From: Bowdeniella nasicola
GTDB taxonomy: Bacteria > Actinomycetota > Actinomycetes > Actinomycetales > Actinomycetaceae
Assembly: GCF_001907295.1 (NCBI RefSeq)
Contig: NZ_MQVR01000001.1
Span: 22,257 to 86,256, forward strand
DNA: 64,000 nt
Reading direction: 5' to 3'
The notes beneath the pieces are model-generated. The model was not told where the DNA came from and did not search any database. It saw nothing but the letters and a program-made list of their open reading frames with translations. The position numbers and the translations under genes are program-made. This document shows, in pieces, positions 27,412 through 36,445 of this stretch; within the stretch, counting starts at the first letter, position 1; each line of letters begins with the position of its first letter.

Positions 27412-28311
27412 ATGAATAGGCAACGTGCTCGCGAGGTTTTCGGTTCCGTCATTCCTGCGATGGTTACGCCCTTTAAGGCCGACGGCTCGCTCGATCTAGA
27501 TGCGGCGCAAACGCTCGCCGACCATCTCGTTGCCAAGGGCTGCGACGGCATCTTGCTGTCGGGTACGACGGGGGAGTCGCCGACGACGCACACCCCGGAG
27601 AAGAACGATCTCATCCGCGTCGTGAAGGACGCCGTCGGGGATCGCGCCAAGATCATGGCCGGCGCGGGCTCGAACGATACCAAGCATGCGGCGCGCATCG
27701 GTGCGCAGGCCGTCGAGGCGGGCGCGGACTCGCTGCTCATCGTCTCGCCGTATTACAACAAGCCGAGCCAGGCGGGGATTGCGGCGCATATCGTCGAGAT
27801 CGCCAAGGCCGGCGACGTGCCCGTCATGGTCTATGACATCCCCGGGCGCACGGGAGTGAAAATCGGCCCCGAGGCGAACGAGATCATCGTCGCGGATCCG
27901 CGCATCATTGCGGTCAAGGACGCCACCGGTGACGTCGTCGGCGGTATCGCGCGCGGCCGGGAGCACGATCTCGCGATCTACTCCGGCGATGACGCGCTGA
28001 ACTTCTCCTTCGGCGCGCTCGGTGGTGCGGGATTCGTCTCCGTCGTCGCGCATGCGGCGCCCGACCGCTACCGCGCCATGGCGGATGCGCTCGAGGCAGA
28101 CGATGTGAAGAAGGCGGCCCAGCTGCACCACGAACTGCTGCCGCTCGTCGACGCCGTTATGGGCGAGGGGCTCGGTGCCGTCATGGCCAAGACCGCGGTC
28201 GCGCTGCAGGGCATCATTCCGTCGGCGACGTTCCGGCTCCCGCTGCTGCCGGCGACCGATGAGCAGGTCGCGAAGCTGCGTAGCGCCATGGAGACGCTGA
28301 ACTATCTCTAA
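27412..28311 (+). CDS. dapA: 4-hydroxy-tetrahydrodipicolinate synthase
   Basis: Condenses pyruvate and aspartate semialdehyde, the first dedicated lysine/DAP step. The 299-residue TIM barrel shows GTTGESPTTH (51-60), SPYYNKPSQAG (112-122), catalytic Tyr141 in YDIPGRTG and the Schiff-base Lys169 in IAVKDATGD. Length and motifs are normal. The dapA-rnj order is typical of actinomycetes, though a decayed adhesin gene now separates the two. Confidence 0.96.
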   Translation: MNRQRAREVFGSVIPAMVTPFKADGSLDLDAAQTLADHLVAKGCDGILLSGTTGESPTTHTPEKNDLIRVVKDAVGDRAKIMAGAGSNDTKHAARIGAQAVEAGADSLLIVSPYYNKPSQAGIAAHIVEIAKAGDVPVMVYDIPGRTGVKIGPEANEIIVADPRIIAVKDATGDVVGGIARGREHDLAIYSGDDALNFSFGALGGAGFVSVVAHAAPDRYRAMADALEADDVKKAAQLHHELLPLVDAVMGEGLGAVMAKTAVALQGIIPSATFRLPLLPATDEQVAKLRSAMETLNYL

Positions 28312-28435
28312 CACGAGCTGGTCACGCGGTTAGCTGTTCGGTTGTGTGAGTTTATAGCGAGATTATGAATGCTAAAAAGGCATTCTGGTATGTCGCTCAC
28401 ACGGATCGTTGTTCGATTCTTATCGGTAATAGCAA

Positions 28436-28471
28436 TCTGGCGGGAACAGTGTGATATCTGTTCCCGCCAGA
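28436..28471. terminator. bidirectional terminator-like hairpin after dapA
   Basis: A perfect 14-bp inverted repeat (28436-28449 with 28458-28471) and an 8-base loop TGTGATAT lie between dapA and the convergent adhesin remnant. Flanks have short A/T runs only. A weaker hairpin GAATGC-loop-GCATTC lies at 28367-28385. The interval 28312-28490 is clearly more A+T-rich than the rest of the window and holds no gene. Confidence 0.75.
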
Positions 28472-28490
28472 ATGGGTATTACGTGCGCTA

Positions 28491-29054
28491 TTAGCTCATC
28501 TTGCGAAAGCGTTGGCCGGCGGGGATGCGTGCCGCGAAGTCCGTGACGACCAGGTCGTCGGTGAAGTGCCAGATCGCGGCCTGGGTGGCGGTGATGGCCT
28601 CGCGCTCGGTCAGCCCGGCGAGGTCGGGGGCGGCCTTCGCGACGTGGGCGACCGGGACCTGCGGGTAGCTGTTGTTGATGATCCAGTGGACCTTCTCGCG
28701 CACGTCCTTGCTCGTCTTGAACTTGTTATCGCCCGGGAAGGTGTGCCATGCGTCGGCGGCGCCGTCGGCGTCCATCGCCGCGTCGATGGTGTACTCGATG
28801 CAGTAGGATCACACGTCGATCGTGCCATCGACGTTCGTGTCGACGGGGAAGAGGACGGTCTGCGAAACATTAGACGTGCTACCGGGAACAAAACCTCGAA
28901 TCGCGGCGCCCACCTGGCGCTGCTCTACTGACCCGATCCGCACCTGTGACGCGTGATCGGTATCGGCATAAGCGCCGGTCGTCATCGTATAGACCAGGGC
29001 AAGAGGCGCTGCGGCAGCGAGTAATCGGCGAGCCGCCGATCGGAATGAAATCAT
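28491..29054 (-). pseudogene. thioester-domain surface adhesin, nonsense and 3'-truncated
   Basis: A signal peptide starts at the ATG at 29054 (FRSAARRLLAAAAPLALVY, cleavage near AYA). The frame runs to GTIDV, meets TGA at 28809-28811, and continues in the same frame with SYCIEYTIDAAMDAD to EREAITATQAAIWHFTDD. The YCIE cysteine and the TQAAIW glutamine are the pair that forms the internal Cys-Gln thioester in Gram-positive adhesins. It ends soon after the domain, with no stalk or LPXTG anchor. Trp would fit at the TGA. GAAGG precedes the start. Confidence 0.75.
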
Positions 29055-29327
29055 GGAATAGACCTTCGGCGATTGAAGAATTGGCTTCGAAAGATTACGA
29101 AGAGCGTGCACTGATCGCCAAATTCGTCGTGCGTGGGTAATGTTATAATTCTTGCGTGAGGCAATGTTGCCAAGTTTCGGTCGAGTTTACGGGCTTTACT
29201 GGTCGCAATTTATCGCCCGAATAGCGGTGTCGATTAATGACGGGTGCCCGTGAGCCAGGCCGCGGCCGAGTCGGTGGTGTAGGCGTGGTCGTGGGGGCGC
29301 ATCATCGCCGCCGGCCATCAAACCTCG

Positions 29328-29333
29328 TAGACT
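29328..29333 (+). promoter_or_regulatory. candidate -10 box for rnj
   Basis: TAGACT ends 6 bases before the GTG at 29340 and 9 before the ATG at 29343. No ribosome binding site is present, consistent with a leaderless message. The upstream stretch 29112-29327 holds no gene that I can support. Confidence 0.4.
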
Positions 29334-29339
29334 TGGCAC

Positions 29340-31025
29340 GTGATGGAACCCTTTACTGAGCTTTCTGCCCCTCCCGCCCTCCAAGACGACACCCTGCGGA
29401 TCGTCCCGCTCGGCGGACTCGGCGAAGTCGGCCGCAACATGACCGTCTTCGAGATCGATGGCCGACTGCTCATCGTGGACTGCGGTGTCCTCTTCCCCGA
29501 GGACGACCAGCCGGGCGTCGACCTCATCCTGCCGGATTTTTCCTATATCGAAGACCGACTCGACGACGTCATCGCGATCGTGCTCACCCACGGCCACGAG
29601 GACCACATCGGCGCGGTCCCGTACCTGCTGAAGCTCAAGCCGGACATCCCGCTCGTCGGGTCGTCCTTCACGCTCGCGCTCACCGAGGCGAAGCTCCAGG
29701 AGCACCGAATCACGCCGCTCACGCTGACGGTCACCGAGGGTGATATCGAAGAGTTCGGCCCGTTCGAATGCGAGTTCGTCGCGGTCAATCACTCGATCCC
29801 GGACTCGCTCGCGCTGTTCATCCGCACCAAGCCGGGCAACGTGCTGCATACGGGCGACTTCAAGATGGACCAGCTGCCGCTCGATAACCGCCTCACCGAC
29901 CTGCGCTCGTTCGCCCGCTTTGGCGATGAGGGCGTCGACCTGTTCATGGTCGACTCCACGAACGCGGAAGTGCCCGGCTTTACGACGCATGAACGCGAGA
30001 TCGGCCCGGTCATCGACTCGGTGTTCGCCGATGCGCCCGGCAAGATCGTCGTCGCGTCCTTCGCCTCGCACGTCCACCGCATCCAGCAGGTGCTCAACGC
30101 CGCCGCGCATCACGGCCGCAAGGTTGCCTTCGTCGGACGCTCCATGGTGCGCAATATGGGGATCGCGGAAAAGATGGGCTTCCTCGAAGTGCCCGCCGGC
30201 GTCGTCGTCGACGTGAAGAAGCTGCAGGATCTACCCGACGATAAGACGGTCCTCGTCGCGACGGGCTCGCAGGGCGAGCCGATGGCCGCCCTCGCGCGCA
30301 TGGCGAACCACAGCCACCAGATCTCCGTCGGCGTGGGTGATACGATCCTGTTCGCCTCGTCGATGATTCCGGGCAACGAAACCTCGATCTCGCGCGTGAT
30401 CAACGGACTGACGCGCCTCGGCGCGAAGGTCATCCACCAGGGGATCGCGCGCGTGCACGTCTCGGGCCACGCGCCCGCGGGCGAGTTGCTCTACTGCTAC
30501 AACATCGTCGGCCCCGAAAATGCTATGCCCATCCACGGCGAGGTCCGCCACCTCGTCGCGAACGCGAACCTCGCGATCTCGACCGGCGTGCCGCGCGAGA
30601 ACGTCATGCTGGGCGAGTCGGGCGTCGTCGTCGATGTGAAGGACGGCAAAGCCGAGGTCGTCGGCCAGGTGCCGTGTGGCCTCGTCTTCGTCGACGGGTC
30701 CTCCATCGGCGAGATCACGGAATCCGAGCTGAAGGACCGCATGATCCTCGCGCAGGAGGGCTTCGTCTCCGCGTTCGCCGTGATCGAGGCGAAGACGCGC
30801 GAGATCGTCGCCGGTCCGACCGTGTCCGCCAAGGGCGTGGCCGAAGGTGATGACGTGTTCACCGCGCTCGAACCGAAGGTCGCCGAGGCGCTCGAGAAGG
30901 TCCTCGCCGATGGCGTGACCGACGAGCACCAGCTCAGCCAGGCGATGCGGCGCGTGCTCGGACAGTTCGCGTCCAAGCGGCTGCATCGCCGCCCCATGAT
31001 CATTCCCTCCGTCGTCGTGAAGTAG
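29340..31025 (+). CDS. rnj: ribonuclease J
   Basis: Metallo-beta-lactamase/beta-CASP nuclease with endo- and 5' exonuclease activity in RNA maturation and decay. The 561 residues begin with LRIVPLGGLGEVGRNMTVFE. The zinc motif is LTHGHEDHIGAVPYL, further metal ligands lie in AVNHSIPDSLAL and HTGDFKMD, and the beta-CASP part has ATGSQGEPMAALARMA and HVSGHAPAGEL. The GTG at 29340 or the ATG at 29343 could start it. It follows dapA as in many actinomycetes. Confidence 0.95.
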   Translation: MMEPFTELSAPPALQDDTLRIVPLGGLGEVGRNMTVFEIDGRLLIVDCGVLFPEDDQPGVDLILPDFSYIEDRLDDVIAIVLTHGHEDHIGAVPYLLKLKPDIPLVGSSFTLALTEAKLQEHRITPLTLTVTEGDIEEFGPFECEFVAVNHSIPDSLALFIRTKPGNVLHTGDFKMDQLPLDNRLTDLRSFARFGDEGVDLFMVDSTNAEVPGFTTHEREIGPVIDSVFADAPGKIVVASFASHVHRIQQVLNAAAHHGRKVAFVGRSMVRNMGIAEKMGFLEVPAGVVVDVKKLQDLPDDKTVLVATGSQGEPMAALARMANHSHQISVGVGDTILFASSMIPGNETSISRVINGLTRLGAKVIHQGIARVHVSGHAPAGELLYCYNIVGPENAMPIHGEVRHLVANANLAISTGVPRENVMLGESGVVVDVKDGKAEVVGQVPCGLVFVDGSSIGEITESELKDRMILAQEGFVSAFAVIEAKTREIVAGPTVSAKGVAEGDDVFTALEPKVAEALEKVLADGVTDEHQLSQAMRRVLGQFASKRLHRRPMIIPSVVVK

Positions 31026-31031
31026 CTAGCC

Positions 31032-31958
31032 ATGCCGCGTTTTATCTCCACCGGGTCGTGCGTCCTCGACCTGCCCATGAACCTGCCGCATTTCCCGACG
31101 CGCGGCGGCGACGTCATTGCCAAGAGCGCAGGTGCGGTCGTCGGCGGCGGGTTTAACGTCGTCTCCGCGGTCGCGCGCCAGGGCATCGAGACGCTGCTCG
31201 CGTCCCCGCTCGGGACGGGCGCGAACTCTGCGCAGGTGCGCCTCGCGCTTGAGGCCGAGGGCATCGAGCATGTGGGGGAGACGCTCGTCGGCGATACCGG
31301 GCTGTGCCTGACGCTGCGCGAACCCGACGGCGAGCGCACGTTTATCACGACGCTCGGTGTCGAGGCCGAGCCGAGCCACGACGAATTCGACAACCTCGAG
31401 GTGCGCGACGGCGACGTCTTGTACGTCTCCGGCTATGACCTCGCCTATCCGACGAGCGCGCCCGTCGTCTCGCGGTTCGCGGCGAACCTGCCCGACGGCG
31501 TCAAGCTCATCGTCGACACGGGACCGATCGTCAACGAGATCGCGCCCGAACACCTCAATTCGGTCCTCGCGCGCTGCGACCTCATCTCGCTGAACCGGCG
31601 CGAGGCGGGCCTCATCGTCGAGATGACGGGCGTCTCGGAACGCTTCGCCGCGATCCGCACCCTCGTACGTCCCGAATGCCACGCGCTCGTGCGCGCCGGG
31701 TCGGAAGGCTGCTGGGTCCAGGCCCGCGCCGGGGCCGTCCCCGAGCGGGTCTGCGCCTATAACTTCACCGTCGTCGACACGACGGGATCCGGCGATGCCC
31801 ACTGCGGTGTCGTCGCCGCCTCGCTCATGGAGGGCCTCGATCTCATCACCGCGATCCAGCGCGCGAACGTCGCCGCCGGAATGTCGGTCGAGCAGGTCGG
31901 CCCGGCCCGCTGCCCCGACCGGCAGGCGATCGATGAGTACCTCGCCACCCAATCCTGA
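31032..31958 (+). CDS. PfkB family carbohydrate kinase
   Basis: Ribokinase-like ATP-dependent sugar kinase of 308 residues. The N-terminal motif is GAVVGGGFNVVSAVARQG and the active-site motif is VVDTTGSGDAHCG near 247-255, where Asp is the catalytic base; Ser replaces the usual Ala of DTxGAGD. The substrate cannot be deduced from the sequence. It lies 6 bases after rnj, likely in one transcript. Confidence 0.88.
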   Translation: MPRFISTGSCVLDLPMNLPHFPTRGGDVIAKSAGAVVGGGFNVVSAVARQGIETLLASPLGTGANSAQVRLALEAEGIEHVGETLVGDTGLCLTLREPDGERTFITTLGVEAEPSHDEFDNLEVRDGDVLYVSGYDLAYPTSAPVVSRFAANLPDGVKLIVDTGPIVNEIAPEHLNSVLARCDLISLNRREAGLIVEMTGVSERFAAIRTLVRPECHALVRAGSEGCWVQARAGAVPERVCAYNFTVVDTTGSGDAHCGVVAASLMEGLDLITAIQRANVAAGMSVEQVGPARCPDRQAIDEYLATQS

Positions 31959-32034
31959 GGCATATCGAACACCCGCCCCGCCCCGGGGTGGCGCGCCGCG
32001 CCCACGACACACTTCACGGTAACGTCTGAATATC

Positions 32035-34500
32035 ATGTCCAAACGCACCCCTGCCGCAGCCGCAAAGGATGCCACGCCGACTCGTCGACGTGATGGCCTC
32101 GCGGTTGCCCTCATCGCACTCGCGATCGTCGTAGCGATCCGCGAGTGGTTCAACCTGTCCGGCTCCGCCGGCTCGATCCTGCACCACGCGTCCGCGGGCT
32201 CCGTCGGCATCCTCGCGATTCTGCTGCCCATCATCTTCGTCGTGCTCGCGGTGCGGCTCATCGCCCACCCGGAAAACGTCGCCGCCAACGGGCGCGTCAC
32301 CGTCGCGCTATCGATCCTCGTCGCCTGTATCGCCGGGCTCATCCATATCTTTCGCGGCCGCCCGCCGCTGATCGACGATTTCCCCTCGATCGAAAGGGCC
32401 GGCGGCATCGTCGGCTGGGTCTTCGGCGAGCCGCTGTCGATCCTGTTTACGCACTATGCGGCGGTGCCGATCCTGCTGCTGCTCATCGGCGTGTCGATCA
32501 TGAGCATTACCGCGACGCCGCTGTCGGCGATCCCGGACTTCTTCCGCAATTCGACGATGTACCTCGCCTCGCGCGGCGGGGATGACGAGGCCGAGGACTT
32601 TGACGGTTCGGCCGGCGAGCAGGCACTCGCCAAGCGCGCGCGTCGCCGCAAGAAGACGGTGACGCCCGACGAAACCTACGACGGCGACGAGCCGTTCAAG
32701 CAGGCCGCCGAACTCGATGCGGCCGGAAAGCCCGTCAAGCCCCGCAAGTCGCGATCCAAAGCGACCGAGGTCTTCGACGCGCAGGCCAGCGACGATAAGA
32801 CGACGGTCATGGCCGCCTCCGATGGCGAGGCCGAGCTCAGCGCGCCGCCGGTGACGCCGCTGCCGGAGCGCACTGAGCAGCTCACCCTCGGCTCGGACGT
32901 GATGTACGAGCTGCCGACCGACGACATGCTGATCAAGGGCGCGCCGCACAAGGTGCGCTCGGCCGTCAACGACCGCGTCGTCGAACGCCTCACCCGCGTC
33001 TTCGAGGAGTTCTCGATCGACGCGCAGGTCACGGGCTTTTCCCGCGGCCCGACGGTCACGCGCTACGAGGTCGAGCTCGGCACGGGCACGAAGGTCGACC
33101 GCGTCACGCGGATGGCCAAGGACATCGCCTACGCCGTCGCCTCCGCCGACGTGCGTATCCTGTCGCCGATCCCCGGCAAGTCCGCGATCGGTATCGAAAT
33201 CCCGAACGACGACCGCGAAACTGTGGCGCTCGGCGACGTGCTGCGTTCCTCGATCGCGCGGCGCAGCCCGCATCCGCTCGTCGTCGGCGTCGGAAAGGAC
33301 GTCGAGGGCGGCTACGTCGTCGCGAACCTCGCGAAGATGCCGCACCTGCTCGTCGCGGGTGCCACCGGCTCCGGTAAGTCCTCGTTCGTCAACTCGATGA
33401 TCACGTCGATCATGATGCGCTCCACCCCCGAAGAGGTCCGCATGGTCCTCGTCGACCCGAAGCGCGTCGAGCTCACGATCTACCAGGGTATCCCGCACCT
33501 CATCACGCCGATCATCACGAACCCGAAGAAGGCCGCCGAGGCCCTCGAGTGGGTCGTGCGCGAGATGGACATGCGCTACGAGGACCTCGCGCAGTTCGGG
33601 TACAAGCACATCGATGAGTTCAACGCCGCGGTGAAGAAGGGCAAGGTCAAGCCGCTGCCGGGCTCGGAGCGCAAGATCGCGCCCTACCCGTACCTCCTCG
33701 TGATCGTCGACGAGCTCGCCGACCTCATGATGGTCGCCGCCCGCGACGTCGAAGCCTCGATCCAGCGCATCACCCAGCTCGCGCGCGCCGCCGGCATCCA
33801 CCTCGTGCTCGCGACGCAGCGCCCGTCGGTCGACGTCGTCACCGGCCTCATCAAGGCCAACGTGCCCTCGCGTCTCGCGTTTGCGACGTCCTCGCTCGCG
33901 GACTCGCGCGTCATCCTCGACTCGCCGGGCGCCGAAAAGCTCATCGGCCAGGGCGACGCCCTGTTCCATCCGTCGGGCAAGGCGAAGCCAATGCGCGTGC
34001 AGGGCGCGTGGGTAACCGAGTCCGAGATCCGCGCTGTCGTTGACCACGTCAAGGCCCAGATGACGCCCGTCTACCGCGACGACGTCATGGAAACCGCGAC
34101 GAAGAAGAAGATCGACGAGGATATCGGTGACGATCTGGAAGATCTGCTCGCCGCGGCCGAGCTCGTCGTCACGTCCAACTTCGGCTCCACCTCGATGCTG
34201 CAGCGCAAACTGCGCGTCGGCTTCGCGAAGGCCGGCCGCCTGATGGACCTGCTCGAGTCGCGTGATATCGTCGGCCCCTCCGAAGGCTCGAAGGCCCGCG
34301 ACGTGCTCGTGCCGCCGGAGGAACTGCCGAACGTTCTCGCGATGCTGCGCGGGGAGGAAGTTGCGCCGCAGGCGGCAGACGAGGACGATGAGAAGAGCGA
34401 GGAATCGGCGACGATGATCCATCCGGCCGACTCGCATCTCGAAGTTGTCGAGGCCGACGGTGAGGAGGACACGTGGGAGCTGACAAACCGGGAGCGGTAG
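32035..34500 (+). CDS. ftsK: DNA translocase FtsK/SpoIIIE
   Basis: Pumps chromosomal DNA through the division septum. The 821 residues have an N-terminal membrane region (several segments between about 20 and 165), a charged linker, and the motor domain with Walker A GATGSGKSSF near 443 and Walker B LLVIVDELADLMMVA. The C-terminal winged-helix gamma domain, which reads oriented sequences, is at about 705-770 (ELVVTSNFGSTSMLQRKLRV). A TAACGT box at 32020-32025 precedes the ATG by 9 bases. It overlaps pgsA by 28 bases. Confidence 0.96.
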   Translation: MSKRTPAAAAKDATPTRRRDGLAVALIALAIVVAIREWFNLSGSAGSILHHASAGSVGILAILLPIIFVVLAVRLIAHPENVAANGRVTVALSILVACIAGLIHIFRGRPPLIDDFPSIERAGGIVGWVFGEPLSILFTHYAAVPILLLLIGVSIMSITATPLSAIPDFFRNSTMYLASRGGDDEAEDFDGSAGEQALAKRARRRKKTVTPDETYDGDEPFKQAAELDAAGKPVKPRKSRSKATEVFDAQASDDKTTVMAASDGEAELSAPPVTPLPERTEQLTLGSDVMYELPTDDMLIKGAPHKVRSAVNDRVVERLTRVFEEFSIDAQVTGFSRGPTVTRYEVELGTGTKVDRVTRMAKDIAYAVASADVRILSPIPGKSAIGIEIPNDDRETVALGDVLRSSIARRSPHPLVVGVGKDVEGGYVVANLAKMPHLLVAGATGSGKSSFVNSMITSIMMRSTPEEVRMVLVDPKRVELTIYQGIPHLITPIITNPKKAAEALEWVVREMDMRYEDLAQFGYKHIDEFNAAVKKGKVKPLPGSERKIAPYPYLLVIVDELADLMMVAARDVEASIQRITQLARAAGIHLVLATQRPSVDVVTGLIKANVPSRLAFATSSLADSRVILDSPGAEKLIGQGDALFHPSGKAKPMRVQGAWVTESEIRAVVDHVKAQMTPVYRDDVMETATKKKIDEDIGDDLEDLLAAAELVVTSNFGSTSMLQRKLRVGFAKAGRLMDLLESRDIVGPSEGSKARDVLVPPEELPNVLAMLRGEEVAPQAADEDDEKSEESATMIHPADSHLEVVEADGEEDTWELTNRER

Positions 34501-35069
34501 CACCCGCCCCGCTGCTCAACATCGCGAATGTCTTGACGATCATTCGCATCCTCCTCGTACCCGTCTTCGTGTGGCTCTTCCTGCGCGGCGATACCACCTC
34601 GCAGCTCATCGCGACGTTCGTCTTCATGGCGGCCGCCGCCACCGATCAGCTCGACGGGCACCTCGCACGCAGCCGCGGCCTCATCACCGACTTCGGCAAG
34701 ATCGCCGACCCGATCGCCGACAAGGCGCTCGTCATCTCCGCGCTCCTGTTGCTTTCGGCGACTGGGCTCGTGCCCTGGTGGGTGACGATCGTCATTATCG
34801 TGCGCGAACTCGGGATCACGCTGCTCCGGTTCGTCATGATCCGCCGCTCGGTCATGGCGGCCTCGCGCGGCGGCAAGATCAAGACCGTCCTGCAATTGCT
34901 GTTCATCACCCTCATGCTCGTGCCGTGGCTCGGCCTCGGTCTTGGGGGGGTCGGCGAGACGATGGTCCTCATCGCGACCGTCGTCATGTATGCCGCCGTC
35001 GCGGTCACCGTCGTGACGGGTCTCGAATACTGCTTCTCGGCGTGGCGGATCGCTCGGTCGCAACCATGA
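34473..35069 (+). CDS. pgsA: CDP-diacylglycerol--glycerol-3-phosphate phosphatidyltransferase
   Basis: Membrane enzyme of phosphatidylglycerol synthesis, 198 residues. The CDP-alcohol phosphotransferase signature D-x2-DG-x2-AR-x8-G-x3-D-x3-D is complete near 58-84, from [12 protein letters not shown] to [10 protein letters not shown]. It has an N-terminal [15 protein letters not shown] helix and several later membrane helices. The gene begins inside the end of ftsK (GTG 34473) and its TGA overlaps the next ATG. A phosphatidylinositol-phosphate synthase is a related alternative, but the ftsK-pgsA-cinA order favours PgsA. Confidence 0.93.
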   Translation: MGADKPGAVAPAPLLNIANVLTIIRILLVPVFVWLFLRGDTTSQLIATFVFMAAAATDQLDGHLARSRGLITDFGKIADPIADKALVISALLLLSATGLVPWWVTIVIIVRELGITLLRFVMIRRSVMAASRGGKIKTVLQLLFITLMLVPWLGLGLGGVGETMVLIATVVMYAAVAVTVVTGLEYCFSAWRIARSQP

Positions 35070-35563
35070 GTGCGGTCGAGCTTGCCGCGAAGGCCGAGCA
35101 CGTCGCCACCGTCTTGCATGGACGGACCCTCGGCTGCGCGGAATCGCTAACGGCCGGGCTGATTTCGTCGACGCTCGCGACCGTCCCCGGGATTTCCGAG
35201 ATCCTACGCGGCGGCATCGTCAGCTACGCGACCGACATCAAACGCGATGTGCTCGGCGTCGACGCCGACCTGCTCGCCCGGTATGGCCCCGTCCACCCGA
35301 AGGTCGCGGCCCAGATGGCTCGCGGCGCCGCCCGCGTCCTTGGTGCCGATTTCGGGGTCTCGACGACGGGAGTGGCCGGTCCCGGTCCGTCGTATGGAAA
35401 AGCTGCCGGAACCGTCCTTGTCGCCGCGTGTTTCGACCACCATCTGCTCGTGCGCGAACTCGCGATCGAGGGGGACCGCCAGCACGTGCGAGACGTCGCC
35501 GCCGCGGCCGCTTTGGATCTGCTGTCAACACTCGGGGAACAAATTACGCCCCCGGTGTGTTAA
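35066..35563 (+). CDS. cinA: CinA C-terminal domain protein, nicotinamide-nucleotide amidase
   Basis: The 165 residues correspond to the C-terminal CinA/PncC domain only, which deamidates NMN to NaMN in pyridine nucleotide recycling. Motifs are [33 protein letters not shown] and [15 protein letters not shown]. The N-terminal MoCF-like domain of full CinA is absent, as in other actinomycetes. ATG 35066 overlaps the pgsA stop as ATGA. Confidence 0.92.
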   Translation: MSAVELAAKAEHVATVLHGRTLGCAESLTAGLISSTLATVPGISEILRGGIVSYATDIKRDVLGVDADLLARYGPVHPKVAAQMARGAARVLGADFGVSTTGVAGPGPSYGKAAGTVLVAACFDHHLLVRELAIEGDRQHVRDVAAAAALDLLSTLGEQITPPVC

Positions 35564-35571
35564 GGATAGTG

Positions 35572-35976
35572 ATGATGAAAAATATGACCCACCCCGGCGC
35601 CGGCACCCGACCGGCTGCCCGCTCAAACCCCCGCGCTATCATGCGGCAGTTGGCGGCTCCCGCCCCCGCTGAACCGATCGTGTTGCGCGAGGTTATTGGT
35701 GCTGTCCTGCGCGAGATCCGTCTCGATCAGGGACGGACATTGCGGGAGGTCTCTTCAGCGGCCCAGGTTTCGCTCGGATACCTCTCCGAAGTTGAGCGCG
35801 GCCAAAAGGAAGCCTCCAGCGAACTGTTGGCCGCCATCTGTCAGGCTCTCGATTACCGCCTGTCGCACTTCTTAAAGGACGTCGCGCTGCGCGTGAACGC
35901 CGCAGAGCAGGCCGCCAAGGTCGTCGTACCGGATACGGTCCCGGCGAATCTCGAACATGTCCTCCCGCACGTCTAG
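35572..35976 (+). CDS. clgR: ClgR-like XRE family transcriptional regulator
   Basis: Helix-turn-helix activator of protease genes and stress response in actinomycetes. The 134 residues contain a central [21 protein letters not shown], then [20 protein letters not shown], typical of ClgR. A 35-residue N-terminal extension precedes it. ATG 35572 (or 35575) follows AAGGA. The position between cinA and the DUF3046 gene before recA is the conserved place for clgR. It ends LEHVLPHV, lacking the Ala-Ala degron seen at the C-terminus of some homologues. Confidence 0.88.
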   Translation: MMKNMTHPGAGTRPAARSNPRAIMRQLAAPAPAEPIVLREVIGAVLREIRLDQGRTLREVSSAAQVSLGYLSEVERGQKEASSELLAAICQALDYRLSHFLKDVALRVNAAEQAAKVVVPDTVPANLEHVLPHV

Positions 35977-36217
35977 CGTGCGTCGCTCCGAACTCTTCGA
36001 GGCACTCCGTCATATCTACGGCGAGGCCCTCGGAACCTCCCTGGCCGCCGATCTGAGCCTGCTTCAGCTCGGCGGCCGGACCATTGATCAGGCCCTCGCC
36101 GACGAGGTTCCCGTACCGAAGGTGTGGGCCGCGTTCTGCGAGGAAATGGGCGCCGGCGACGAGGTTCGCTTCTACCATCGATCCATCGCGCGCGAAAAGC
36201 GTGCCGGCCGCGCCTGA
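35957..36217 (+). CDS. DUF3046 family protein
   Basis: Small conserved actinomycete protein of unknown function found just upstream of recA. The 86 residues show the family pattern: [39 protein letters not shown] and [14 protein letters not shown]. The ATG at 35957 overlaps the end of clgR by 20 bases; a GTG at 35978 just after the clgR stop is equally possible and gives a start closer to the family. Confidence 0.85.
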   Translation: MSSRTSSVRRSELFEALRHIYGEALGTSLAADLSLLQLGGRTIDQALADEVPVPKVWAAFCEEMGAGDEVRFYHRSIAREKRAGRA

Positions 36218-36251
36218 AAAAACTTTTCGACACGCCCACGCCCAAGTCGCT

Positions 36252-36267
36252 TCGAACACGTGTTCGG
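36252..36267 (+). promoter_or_regulatory. LexA operator (SOS box) of recA
   Basis: TCGAACACGTGTTCGG matches the actinomycete SOS consensus TCGAAC-N4-GTTCGA at all but the last base. It lies 178 bases before recA and just upstream of a TATGCT -10 candidate (36270-36275), so LexA bound here would block the promoter. Confidence 0.85.
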
Positions 36268-36386
36268 CATATGCTGGCTCATGGAATGCACAGGCGCGGA
36301 GTTTTCCCCAGCGGACGGTTCCCCGCCCACCGCGTGTCACAGGTCGGGCATACGGTGATTCCAGGTCGCCCCCGGAGAGGGGAGCA

Positions 36387-36428
36387 CCTTCAGATACGAC
36401 CTGAAGGATTCGGCGGCGGAGAGCCGCC
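36387..36428 (+). promoter_or_regulatory. paired hairpins in the recA leader
   Basis: CCTTCAG (36387-36393) pairs with CTGAAGG (36401-36407), and GGCGGC (36412-36417) pairs with GCCGCC (36423-36428). They end 17 bases before the recA ATG, directly upstream of the ribosome binding site GGAAGGA. A role in mRNA stability or translation is possible but not shown. Confidence 0.45.
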
Positions 36429-36445
36429 ACGATGGAAGGACAACC

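Noticed and set aside
28367..28385. Short hairpin as the main dapA terminator
   Set aside because: Only a 6-bp stem with an A-rich loop and no T run; the 14-bp hairpin downstream is far stronger.
28809..28811. TGA as a selenocysteine codon
   Set aside because: Trp fits the context, no selenocysteine insertion hairpin is apparent just after the codon, and the protein type is not a selenoprotein family.
32308..34503. Open frame of about 730 codons opposite ftsK
   Set aside because: Same G+C shadow effect; low-complexity composition and no start signal.
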